Shown here: positions 1 to 5,623 of the stretch, piece after piece
How the letters are laid out: the number at the start of each line of letters is the position of its first letter
Numbering within the stretch: the first letter of the stretch is position 1
Assembly (NCBI GenBank): GCA_049422085.1
Contig: JBMSOD010000155.1
Coordinates: 1-7,729, forward strand
Origin: UBA4615 sp049422085
GTDB lineage: Bacteria > Pseudomonadota > Gammaproteobacteria > Burkholderiales > Burkholderiaceae_E
DNA length: 7,729 bases
Direction: 5' to 3'
The notes under the pieces: generated by a model
Seen by the model: only the letters and a program-made list of their open reading frames with translations
What the model was told of the DNA's origin: nothing
Database searches by the model: none
Translations under genes and position numbers: made by a program

Positions 1-55
1 CAATCGTGCCCACGTTCACGTGCGGCTTCGTACGCTCAAACTTGCCTTTTGCCAT
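1..55 (-). CDS. tuf: Elongation factor Tu, N-terminal fragment (runs off the window)
   Basis: Read leftward from the ATG at 53-55, the frame gives MAKGKFERTKPHVNVGTI, the near-invariant N-terminus of bacterial EF-Tu, the GTPase that delivers aminoacyl-tRNA to the ribosome. Only 18 codons are present; the G1 (P-loop) motif would follow just outside the window. An AGGAG Shine-Dalgarno (complement of 66-70) lies 10 nt before the start. The gene sits 61 nt downstream of tRNA-Thr with no terminator visible between them, which matches the conserved proteobacterial Tyr-Gly-Thr-tuf co-transcribed cluster. It could be either of two tuf copies; the tRNA linkage corresponds to the copy called tufB in E. 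coli. Confidence 0.95.
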   Translation of the reverse strand, partial: MAKGKFERTKPHVNVGTI

Positions 56-116
56 GACGCACAGACTCCTGGATCTTTACTCTGACTAATGACTGACCGG
101 ACAAGCCGGGTATGGA

Positions 117-191
<75 letters not shown>

Positions 192-250
192 ATCTGTCTT
201 GCCGCAACAGAGTCCGGGCAGCGAATACAGACATGAACCGAAGGACTGAC

Positions 251-324
251 TGGAGCGGGTGAAGGGAATCGAACCCTCGTCATAAGCTTGGAAGGCTTCT
301 GCTCTACCATTGAGCTACACCCGC
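251..324 (-). tRNA. tRNA-Gly (anticodon TCC)
   Basis: The complement folds as a 74-nt cloverleaf. The acceptor stem is GCGGGTG (318-324) with CACCCGC (255-261), with discriminator T and an encoded CCA (251-253). The D stem is GCTC/GAGC and the T stem GAGGG/CCCTT around TTCGATT. The anticodon TCC is at 290-292 and reads GGA/GGG. The outermost pair of the anticodon stem is a G-A mismatch. It is the middle tRNA of the Tyr-Gly-Thr-tuf operon, 59 nt before tRNA-Thr. Confidence 0.97.
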
Positions 325-377
325 CTGGATCCGTTCCTATCCCCCCGGCGTTCGCGATGCGTTCCGCGCCCCGCCGG

Positions 378-389
378 AGACGGCCGTCT
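378..389. repeat. 12-bp perfect palindrome in tRNA spacer
   Basis: AGACGGCCGTCT equals its own reverse complement. In the spacer RNA it has no separate loop, so any hairpin would need to open at least the central four bases. It might be a processing element or a protein site, but a single 12-bp palindrome in GC-rich DNA can also arise by chance. No function is assigned. Confidence 0.4.
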
Positions 390-445
390 GGCCGTGCCCT
401 TGCTTCCTGTCTGAACCTGTTGCCTGAACTCCTGACTGAAACCTG

Positions 446-499
446 CTGCCTCAGCTGCCTCAGCTGCCTTAACTGCCTTAGCTGCCTTAACTACCTTAA
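446..499 (-). repeat. Six-copy 9-nt tandem repeat in tRNA operon spacer
   Basis: On the plus strand six head-to-tail 9-mers can be read: CTGCCTCAG (446 and 455), CTGCCTTAA (464), CTGCCTTAG (473), CTGCCTTAA (482) and CTACCTTAA (491). All share CT(G/A)CCT. On the transcribed strand the units read TTAAGGTAG, TTAAGGCAG, CTAAGGCAG, TTAAGGCAG, CTGAGGCAG and CTGAGGCAG. Since 9 is a multiple of 3, the array keeps an open frame and gives artefactual Ala/Val/Lys/Glu-rich translations. The array ends 8 nt from the 3' CCA of tRNA-Tyr. Confidence 0.85.
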
Positions 500-507
500 A
501 TCGAACC

Positions 508-593
508 TGGTGGAGGAGGCTGGATTCGAACCAGCGTAGGCGTAAGCCAACAGATTTACAGTCTGCCCCCTTTAGCCACTCGGGCACCCCTCC
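508..593 (-). tRNA. tRNA-Tyr (anticodon GTA)
   Basis: The complement folds as an 86-nt class II tRNA with a long variable arm, as expected for bacterial tRNA-Tyr. The acceptor stem is GGAGGGG (587-593) with CTCCTCC (512-518, one G-U pair). The discriminator is A (511) and the CCA is encoded (508-510). The T stem is GCTGG/CCAGC around TTCGAAT. The anticodon GTA is at 557-559. It is the first gene of the operon, a few bases downstream of the predicted transcription start. Confidence 0.97.
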
Positions 594-605
594 AGGGAAC
601 CGCAG

Positions 606-634
606 ATTATCGCGGCGAGCCAATGTTTTGTCAA
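606..634 (-). promoter_or_regulatory. Sigma70 promoter of the tRNA-tuf operon
   Basis: On the minus strand a perfect -35 TTGACA (629-634) is followed by a 17-nt spacer and a -10 GATAAT (606-611, five of six matches). The predicted start is near 599, about 6 nt upstream of the mature 5' end of tRNA-Tyr. The sequence between the -10 box and the start is GC-rich (CTGCGG), a discriminator type associated with stringent control of stable-RNA promoters. That regulation is inferred from sequence only. Confidence 0.85.
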
Positions 635-720
635 ACACTGGCTCGGCAGCAGGCTGGCACGCTTCCTGCCCCGTGCTCCCCGAATCGTCCACCGACCGTC
701 ATTCGACAAGGAGCAGGCTC

Positions 721-1059
721 ATGGCCCAGCACAACAAGCCCGGCGCAACAGGCACGTCCCGACGCGGATTCGCCTCCATGGATCCCGCATTGCAGCGCGA
801 AATCGCCAGCAAGGGCGGGCGCAGCGTCCCGCCGGAGGAGCGCAGTTTTTCGAAAGACCGGGCCTTGGCCGCCCAGGCTGGCCGCAAGGGGGGCGAGGCC
901 AGCCACGGCACCCGCCGAACCACCACGGCTGCCGCCGGATCGGCCGGCAGCGCCACCGCCAGCCCCGGGGGCGACAAGGCCGCGCCAGGCGCAGGAGGGG
1001 GCAGCGCCCAGCCGGGCGAGGAGCGCGGCAGCACCGGAGCTGGCAGCGCCCAGAAGTAG
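721..1059 (+). CDS. KGG-repeat stress-type small protein, low-complexity tail
   Basis: This 112-residue protein has two copies of the short KGG motif (stress-induced bacterial acidophilic repeat family, the YciG/GsiB-like type). They are IASKGGRS around residues 28-35 and AGRKGGEAS around 53-61, separated by a charged Pro/Glu/Ser-rich linker. Residues from about 62 onward are Ala/Gly/Ser/Thr-rich and probably disordered. No signal peptide or membrane segment is visible. The ATG at 721 is chosen because AAGGAG (708-713) lies 7 nt before it and the KGG units follow directly; a longer version from a TTG at 628 would overlap the tRNA promoter. Family members are linked to general stress or desiccation responses, but the molecular role is not known. 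It is divergent from the tRNA operon, and its stop lies 17 nt before the paa promoter without an evident terminator. Confidence 0.8.
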   Translation: MAQHNKPGATGTSRRGFASMDPALQREIASKGGRSVPPEERSFSKDRALAAQAGRKGGEASHGTRRTTTAAAGSAGSATASPGGDKAAPGAGGGSAQPGEERGSTGAGSAQK

Positions 1060-1076
1060 GGGATACCTTCGGATAA

Positions 1077-1106
1077 TTGACCGACCGGTCGGTTGGTGAA
1101 TAAAAT
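1077..1106 (+). promoter_or_regulatory. Predicted sigma70 promoter of the paa operon
   Basis: A -35 box TTGACC (1077-1082, five of six) is separated by 18 nt from a -10 box TAAAAT (1101-1106, five of six). The predicted start is near 1113, giving a leader of about 24 nt before paaA. The palindromic operator at 1080-1093 covers the end of the -35 box and most of the spacer, a position expected to block RNA polymerase binding. Confidence 0.65.
1080..1093. promoter_or_regulatory. 14-bp palindromic operator, predicted PaaR site
   Basis: ACCGACCGGTCGGT is a perfect inverted repeat with two-fold symmetry, overlapping the predicted paa promoter. Short symmetric sites in the promoter are typical for TetR-family repressors, and such a gene lies in the operon (4979-5623). 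No second full copy was found elsewhere in the window, so this may be the single control point for paaABCDE, paaR and the MBL gene. The assignment to PaaR is inferred from position and family. Confidence 0.75.
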
Positions 1107-1136
1107 CGCAGCGTTTTCATTTCGAGGCGCGTCGCG

Positions 1137-2162
1137 ATGTACACCCAGGCCATCGACCTTCCGGGCTCCTCCAGGGAGCCCCTTCAGCCGGCCACGGCCC
1201 TTGCAGCGCCACCAGGCGCGCAAGCCCGTTTCGACGCCACCATCGCAGCCCAGGGTCGGATCGAGCCCCAGGACTGGATGCCTGAGGCGTATCGGCGCAC
1301 CCTGGTAAGACAGATTTCCCAGCATGCACACTCCGAGGTGGTTGGCATGCTGCCCGAGGGCAACTGGGTCACCCGTGCCCCCAGCCTCAAGCGCAAGGCC
1401 ATCCTGCTGGCCAAGATCCAGGACGAGGGCGGTCATGGCCTGTATCTGTACGCCGCGGCAGAAACCCTGGGCACCTCTCGCGAGGCCATGGTCGACGCAC
1501 TGCTGACGGGCAAGGCCAAATACTCGAGCATCTTCAACTACCCCACCCCCACCTGGGCTGACATCGGCGCGATCGGCTGGCTGGTCGATGGCGCGGCCAT
1601 CATGAATCAGGTACCGCTGTGCCGGTGCTCCTACGGGCCCTATGCCCGCGCGATGATCCGGGTCTGCAAGGAGGAGTCCTTTCATCAGCGGCAGGGCTTC
1701 GAGATCATGCTCACGCTGAGTCGTGGCACGACCGGGCAGAAGGCGATGGCCCAGGCTGCCCTCAACCGCTGGTGGTGGCCGGTGCTGATGATGTTCGGTC
1801 CCGGCGACTCTGAGTCGGTGCACTCGGCGCAAAGCACCGCCTGGGGCATCAAGCGCATCGGCAACGACGAGCTTCGCCAGAAGTTCATCGATGCGACCGT
1901 GCCCCAGATCGAGCTGCTCGGCCTTGAGCTGCCCGACCCGGAACTGAAGTGGAACGAGAGCCGGGGACACTATGACCATGGTCCGATCGACTGGTCGGAA
2001 TTCAAGCGGGTGCTTGACGGTGACGGCCCCTGCAATCGCGAGCGGCTCGCGGCCCGGGTCGCTGCCCACGACAACGGCGCCTGGGTGCGCGAGGCTGCGC
2101 TCGCCCATGCCGCCAAACGCCAGCAGCAGCATGCCCGTGACAAGGAGCGTCAGGCCTCATGA
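1137..2162 (+). CDS. paaA: Phenylacetyl-CoA 1,2-epoxidase, catalytic alpha subunit
   Basis: This is the catalytic subunit of the ring-1,2-phenylacetyl-CoA epoxidase, a cytoplasmic diiron enzyme that inserts one oxygen atom from O2 into the ring of phenylacetyl-CoA. From about residue 31 the protein closely follows known PaaA. Conserved stretches include IEPQDWMP (42-49), HSEVVGMLPEGNW (E67) and the diiron motif E97-G-G-H100. KYSSIFNYPTPTWADIGAIG and the second E-x-x-H, E180-S-F-H183, follow. The length is 341 aa against about 309 for the E. coli protein; the extra residues are a Pro/Ala-rich N-terminus starting MYTQ. I keep the ATG at 1137: GAGG (1124-1127) lies 9 nt upstream, and the start falls just after the promoter. 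It overlaps paaB by 4 nt (ATGA) and heads the operon. Confidence 0.96.
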   Translation: MYTQAIDLPGSSREPLQPATALAAPPGAQARFDATIAAQGRIEPQDWMPEAYRRTLVRQISQHAHSEVVGMLPEGNWVTRAPSLKRKAILLAKIQDEGGHGLYLYAAAETLGTSREAMVDALLTGKAKYSSIFNYPTPTWADIGAIGWLVDGAAIMNQVPLCRCSYGPYARAMIRVCKEESFHQRQGFEIMLTLSRGTTGQKAMAQAALNRWWWPVLMMFGPGDSESVHSAQSTAWGIKRIGNDELRQKFIDATVPQIELLGLELPDPELKWNESRGHYDHGPIDWSEFKRVLDGDGPCNRERLAARVAAHDNGAWVREAALAHAAKRQQQHARDKERQAS

Positions 2163-2470
2163 ACACCCCCGGCACCCCCGACAGCGCGACTGCGCCCATG
2201 CCCCTGTGGGAAGTCTTCGTGCGCAGCAAGCAGGGTCTCGATCACAAGCATTGCGGCAGCCTTCACGCCGCTGATGCGCAGATGGCACTTCGCATGGCAC
2301 GTGATGTCTACACCCGCCGACAGGAAGGCGTGAGCATCTGGGTCGTGCCTTCCAGTGCCATCACGGCCTCACGCCCCGAGGATCAGGGCATGGATTTCGA
2401 CCCGATGGCCGACAAGGTGTACAGGCACCCCACCTTCTACGAACTGCCTGATGAAGTGAGGCACATGTGA
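2159..2470 (+). CDS. paaB: Phenylacetyl-CoA epoxidase subunit PaaB
   Basis: This small 103-residue subunit of the epoxidase complex is thought to bridge or organise PaaA-PaaC units. The core MPLWEVFVRSKQGLDHKHCG, then SLHAADAQMALRMARD, YTRRQEGVSIWVV and the C-terminal KVYRHPTFYELPDEVRHM, match PaaB along its whole length. The E. coli protein is about 95 aa, and the difference is a short Ser/Thr/Pro N-terminal extension. The start overlaps the paaA stop as ATGA, so translation is likely coupled; AAGGAG lies about 14 nt before it inside paaA, with no closer Shine-Dalgarno. It has no catalytic residues of its own. Confidence 0.95.
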   Translation: MNTPGTPDSATAPMPLWEVFVRSKQGLDHKHCGSLHAADAQMALRMARDVYTRRQEGVSIWVVPSSAITASRPEDQGMDFDPMADKVYRHPTFYELPDEVRHM

Positions 2471-3249
2471 GTTCTGCGGCCCTCGCAAGCGCCCACCGGG
2501 CGGTCGTGCTGCGGCTGGCCGACAGCAGCCTTGTGCTCGCGCACCGACTGTCGCAGTGGTGTGGGCACGGTCCGATGCTCGAGGAGGACATTGCACTGAC
2601 CAATGTCTCGCTCGACCTGCTTGGGCAGGCCCGCCTGCTCCTGAGCCATGCGGGCGAACTCGAAGGGCGTGGCCGCAGCGAGGATGACCTCGCCTACTTT
2701 CGCGACGAAGGCGAGTTCCTGAACTGGACGATGGTCGAGTTGCCCAACGGCCAGGGCCCGCATGAAGACTATGCACTGACCATCGCGCGAAATGCCCTGG
2801 TTGCAGCGCTGATGGTTCCGCTCTGGGAAGCCCTGGCCGGCTCGAGCGATCAGGCGCTGGCCGCCATTGCCGCAAAGTCGGTCAAGGAAGCCCGCGCTCA
2901 TTGGCGACATGCCAGTGAATGGATGGTCCGGCTCGGCGACGGGACCGAACTCTCCCATGCCCGGGCTCAGGCGGCGCTTGAGCGGCTCTGGCCCTACGCC
3001 AACGAATGGTGGCAGACCGACATGCTGGAGCAGCAGGCGGCGGATGCGGGCATCGCGCCTGTTCTTGCCGGCCTCAAACCGATATGGCTTGAGCGGATGC
3101 GCTCCATGCTGCAGGAAGCCACGCTCAGCGAGCCGCAGGCCACGGGCTTCATCAGCACGGGCAAGCACGGTGAGCATTCGGAGCATCTGGGCTATCTGCT
3201 GGCTGAAATGCAATCCCTTGCACGCAGTCATCCGGGAGCCCGCTGGTGA
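2467..3249 (+). CDS. paaC: Phenylacetyl-CoA epoxidase structural subunit PaaC
   Basis: This 260-residue ferritin-like beta subunit pairs with PaaA but lacks the diiron site in known homologues; it is needed for stability and activity of the complex. Matches to PaaC include LADSSLVLAHRLSQWCGHGP (residues 17-36), LTNVSLDLLGQARLLLSHA, the FRDEGEFLN stretch, AAIAAKSVKEARAHWRH and the C-terminal GEHSEHLGYLLAEMQSL. The start is GTG at 2467, overlapping the paaB stop as GTGA, with GAGG 5 nt upstream (2458-2461). The ATG two bases earlier (2465) is out of frame and stops at once. The next gene is again joined by a 4-nt overlap. Confidence 0.95.
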   Translation: MSSAALASAHRAVVLRLADSSLVLAHRLSQWCGHGPMLEEDIALTNVSLDLLGQARLLLSHAGELEGRGRSEDDLAYFRDEGEFLNWTMVELPNGQGPHEDYALTIARNALVAALMVPLWEALAGSSDQALAAIAAKSVKEARAHWRHASEWMVRLGDGTELSHARAQAALERLWPYANEWWQTDMLEQQAADAGIAPVLAGLKPIWLERMRSMLQEATLSEPQATGFISTGKHGEHSEHLGYLLAEMQSLARSHPGARW

Positions 3250-3788
3250 CAGCGGTCGAGGCGGCCCGGGCCCTGATCGCGGACATCCCGGATCCGGAAA
3301 TTCCGGTGCTCACCCTCGAGGATCTGGGCATCCTGAGGGGTGTCCATGAGGAAGACGGGCGCCTGGTGGTCAGCCTCACGCCGACCTACACCGGGTGTCC
3401 GGCCACCGAGGCGATCCGCGAGCAGGTGGAACGCACCCTGGAGCAGGCCGGGCATCTGGGTGCGCAGGTCCGGCTCACGCTCAGCCCGCCCTGGACGACC
3501 GACTGGATCAGTGCGCGCGGACGCCGGCGCCTGACCGAGTACGGCATCGCGCCACCGGCCTGCGCAGCAGGGCCCCTGCCCGGGGAGGGCGAACGCCTCG
3601 GGTCAGGGCAGGTGATCCGAATCATTCCAAGACCTGTACACGCGTCAAAGGAGGATCCGGTGGTTGCCTGCCCACGCTGCGCCTCAGCCGACACCGAACA
3701 GCTCTCGGCGCACAGTTCGACCCCCTGCAAGGCACTGTATCGATGCCGCGCCTGTCGCGAGCCTTTCGATTACTTCAAGCCTTATTGA
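3246..3788 (+). CDS. paaD: PaaD, Fe-S/metal maturation factor of the epoxidase
   Basis: This is a 180-residue MIP18/DUF59-family protein with a C-terminal zinc-ribbon-like module, the usual PaaD architecture. PaaD is needed for epoxidase activity, probably by helping to assemble the metal centres, most likely the 2Fe-2S cluster of PaaE. The DUF59 core has DPEIPVLTLEDLGI at residues 16-29 and the characteristic TYTGCPAT with Cys51. The C-terminus carries C142-x2-C145 and C167-x2-C170, with an additional Cys161, and ends PFDYFKPY, as in PaaD proteins. The start is GTG at 3246, overlapping paaC as GTGA, with GGGAG (3234-3238) 7 nt upstream. It is separated from paaE by 54 nt, the largest gap inside the operon. 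Confidence 0.93.
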   Translation: MTAVEAARALIADIPDPEIPVLTLEDLGILRGVHEEDGRLVVSLTPTYTGCPATEAIREQVERTLEQAGHLGAQVRLTLSPPWTTDWISARGRRRLTEYGIAPPACAAGPLPGEGERLGSGQVIRIIPRPVHASKEDPVVACPRCASADTEQLSAHSSTPCKALYRCRACREPFDYFKPY

Positions 3789-3813
3789 CCTCACCCCTCA
3801 TTCAACTTCACCG

Positions 3814-3829
3814 GCCCCGAGCAAGGGGC
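3814..3829 (+). promoter_or_regulatory. Short hairpin in the paaD-paaE gap
   Basis: GCCCC (3814-3818) and GGGGC (3825-3829) can form a 5-bp all-GC stem with a 6-nt loop, ending 13 nt before the paaE ATG. There is no U-run after it, so it does not look like an intrinsic terminator. It could affect mRNA processing or paaE translation, where the only Shine-Dalgarno-like bases are a weak AGG 3 nt before the start. It may also be chance in GC-rich DNA. Confidence 0.3.
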
Positions 3830-3842
3830 GCAAGACAGGTCC

Positions 3843-4946
3843 ATGGCCACACCCCGGTTTCATTCCCTGAGCGTGCGTGAAGTGCGCCCCGAAACCGCCG
3901 AGTCAATCTCGGTGGTGTTCGACGTTCCGTCCGAACTCAGATCCGATTATCGATTTCGCGAGGGGCAGTTCCTCACCCTGCGAGCCCAGGTGGGCGGCGA
4001 AGAGTTGCGCCGCTCATACTCCATCTGCGTTCCCGTGAGGCACTACGAGGCCACCGGAGAACTGCGCGTGGGTATCAAGCGCGTGGTCGATGGACGCTTT
4101 TCGAACTGGGCCAATGACACGATCAGGCCAGGCGACAGGCTCGATGTGATGACGCCCGATGGGCGTTTTCATGGTCGCATCGAGCCGCAGCGCCCCCGGC
4201 ATGTGGTGGGCTTTGCGGGGGGCTCGGGCATCACACCGATGATCTCCCTGATCGGCACCCTGCTTGAAGCCGAACCTGGCTGCAGGTTCTCGCTGGTCTA
4301 CGGCAACCGCACCGCCGCCTCGATCATGTTCCTCGAGCAGCTCGAGGGTCTGAAGAACCGCTATCTGGATCGACTGCGACTGCTGCATGTGCTTTCTGAC
4401 GAGCCCCAGGAGATCGATCTGCTCTCGGGCCTGCTCGACACGCCACGCTGCGCCCGGCTGATTGCCACCGTGCTGTCCGACATGCCGATCGATGAGGCCT
4501 TCATCTGCGGGCCAGGACCCATGATGGATGCTGCAGAGGCTGCGCTGCTCGACGCCGGCCTGGCACGCGAGCGGATCCGCATCGAACGCTTCGGCACCCC
4601 GGGGGCACTCGCTCCCGCGCCCAAAGCCACAGCGGCGCGTCAGAGCAGCGCCGACACGGGTCCGAAGGCCCGGGTGGTGATCGTGGTCGACGGCAAGGAG
4701 CGGCATCTGGAGCTGGCCCATGACGGGGCGAGTCTGCTTGATGCCGGGCTCGCCGCAGGCGCAGCGCTGCCCTATGCCTGCAAGGGCGGCGTGTGCTGCA
4801 CCTGTCGCTGCAAGGTCCTTGAAGGCGAGGTCCGCATGGATCGAAACTTCACCCTCGAGCCCCAGGAAATCGAGGCCGGCTTCGTGCTGAGCTGTCAGTC
4901 GCATCCGGTCACCGAGAGGGTGGTCGTGAGCTTCGATGAACGCTGA
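3843..4946 (+). CDS. paaE: Phenylacetyl-CoA epoxidase reductase (FAD, 2Fe-2S) PaaE
   Basis: This 367-residue electron-transfer subunit passes electrons from NADPH through FAD and a plant-type 2Fe-2S cluster to the PaaA diiron site. Domain order is as expected. First comes the FAD-binding barrel with R57-S-Y-S60. The nucleotide-binding domain has AGGSGITP (125-132) and CGPGPM (222-227). A linker around residues 258-276 leads to the C-terminal ferredoxin domain. The cluster ligands fit C313-x4-C318-x2-C321-x29-C351; Cys319 and Cys323 are extra and not part of the pattern. The E. coli protein is of similar size (about 356 aa). The ATG at 3843 gives the conserved start of the barrel; its ribosome binding site is weak. 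It is followed 32 nt later by the regulator. Confidence 0.95.
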   Translation: MATPRFHSLSVREVRPETAESISVVFDVPSELRSDYRFREGQFLTLRAQVGGEELRRSYSICVPVRHYEATGELRVGIKRVVDGRFSNWANDTIRPGDRLDVMTPDGRFHGRIEPQRPRHVVGFAGGSGITPMISLIGTLLEAEPGCRFSLVYGNRTAASIMFLEQLEGLKNRYLDRLRLLHVLSDEPQEIDLLSGLLDTPRCARLIATVLSDMPIDEAFICGPGPMMDAAEAALLDAGLARERIRIERFGTPGALAPAPKATAARQSSADTGPKARVVIVVDGKERHLELAHDGASLLDAGLAAGAALPYACKGGVCCTCRCKVLEGEVRMDRNFTLEPQEIEAGFVLSCQSHPVTERVVVSFDER

Positions 4947-4978
4947 CTCGGCACCCGCACACGTCGGCATCCGGCGAC

Positions 4979-5623
4979 ATGGCCCGTCCGCGCGCGGCTG
5001 ATCACGCGCAGCAGCGCGAGCGCATCCTGGAGGCGGGTGTTCGGGCCTTTGCGCGCTCGGGCTATGCCAGCGCCTCGATGGCCCAGCTCGCACAGGACTG
5101 CGGCACTTCAAAGGCCGGGCTTTATCACTACTTCGAAGGCAAGGACGCCATCCTGTTCGAGGCGCTTGTGCAGTACACCCACCGGCTGTTGACCGTGGTG
5201 AACGCGGTGCAGGCCCAGGCGCATCCGCCGAGCGAGACCCTGGCAGCCATGGTGCATGCCCTGATGCTGGAATACCGCGACGCGCGTGACCGGCATGTTT
5301 GCCTGCTCAACGATGTCGCTTTTCTGGCCGAGCCGCAAAGGCGTCTGATTGAGGATCAGCAACGCGCCATCGTGGGCGTGCTTGCACAGGCGGTCGATCG
5401 TGCGGCGCCGGGCCGCTTCGCGGCGCACGAACTCAAGCCCGCCACGATGGCCCTGTTCGGCATGATCAATTTCAGCTTTGCATGGCTGCGCCCGGACGGC
5501 CCGATGAGCCACGAACAGTATGCGGCACTGGTGGTCAGGCTCTGGCTGGGCGGTTGTTATGATCGGGAACAGACCCAGCCGGCACAGGCCGGCGCACCGG
5601 TGCACCTCGGAGACCCCGCATGA
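4979..5623 (+). CDS. paaR: TetR-family repressor of phenylacetate catabolism, PaaR type
   Basis: This 214-residue TetR-family regulator has an N-terminal helix-turn-helix at about residues 31-52, ending in the typical GTSKAGLYHYFEGKDAI. The remaining helical domain (from about residue 60) would bind the ligand and form the dimer. By position and by analogy with TetR-type PaaR proteins elsewhere, it likely represses paa genes until phenylacetyl-CoA binds; this is inferred. Its probable site is the palindrome at 1080-1093. No separate promoter or palindrome is visible in the 32-nt gap after paaE, so it is probably co-transcribed and autoregulated. The ATG at 4979 is the only reasonable start: upstream in frame there is no ATG, GTG or TTG before the stop at 4937-4939. 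No good Shine-Dalgarno is visible. It overlaps the next gene as ATGA. Confidence 0.85.
   Translation: MARPRAADHAQQRERILEAGVRAFARSGYASASMAQLAQDCGTSKAGLYHYFEGKDAILFEALVQYTHRLLTVVNAVQAQAHPPSETLAAMVHALMLEYRDARDRHVCLLNDVAFLAEPQRRLIEDQQRAIVGVLAQAVDRAAPGRFAAHELKPATMALFGMINFSFAWLRPDGPMSHEQYAALVVRLWLGGCYDREQTQPAQAGAPVHLGDPA

Larger units (their letters stand above)
325..507 (-). other. Long spacer between tRNA-Tyr and tRNA-Gly
   Basis: These 183 nt separate the first two tRNAs, against 59-61 nt for the other spacers in the operon. The tRNA-Tyr-proximal part (446-499) is a 9-nt tandem repeat with a more degenerate continuation towards about 410, where CAGG and TTCAG words recur. A 12-bp perfect palindrome lies at 378-389. 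Open frames cross it on both strands, but they run into the tRNA genes and their composition is that of the repeat, so I do not call a gene here. The RNA is presumably removed during tRNA processing. Confidence 0.7.

Noticed and set aside
446..499. Possible small CRISPR-like array
   Set aside because: The units are 9 nt, contiguous and without spacers, and no cas gene is present.
288..539. Plus-strand open frame with Cys/Leu-rich repeats across the tRNA spacer
   Set aside because: It starts inside tRNA-Gly, ends inside tRNA-Tyr, and its repeat is just the 9-nt DNA array translated in frame.
681..705. A half-match (ACCGACCG at 691-698) to the PaaR operator before the KGG gene
   Set aside because: Only one arm is present and the second half does not complete the palindrome; in this base composition a single 8-mer match is weak evidence.
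699..2132. A long minus-strand open frame (477 codons) across the KGG gene and paaA
   Set aside because: It is the antisense of clearly recognised coding sequence in high-GC DNA; its translation shows no family motifs, and paaA explains the conservation.
4014..5111. Long minus-strand open frame opposite paaE and paaR
   Set aside because: It is the shadow of paaE, whose FAD, nucleotide and 2Fe-2S motifs are all on the plus strand; there is no plausible start context.
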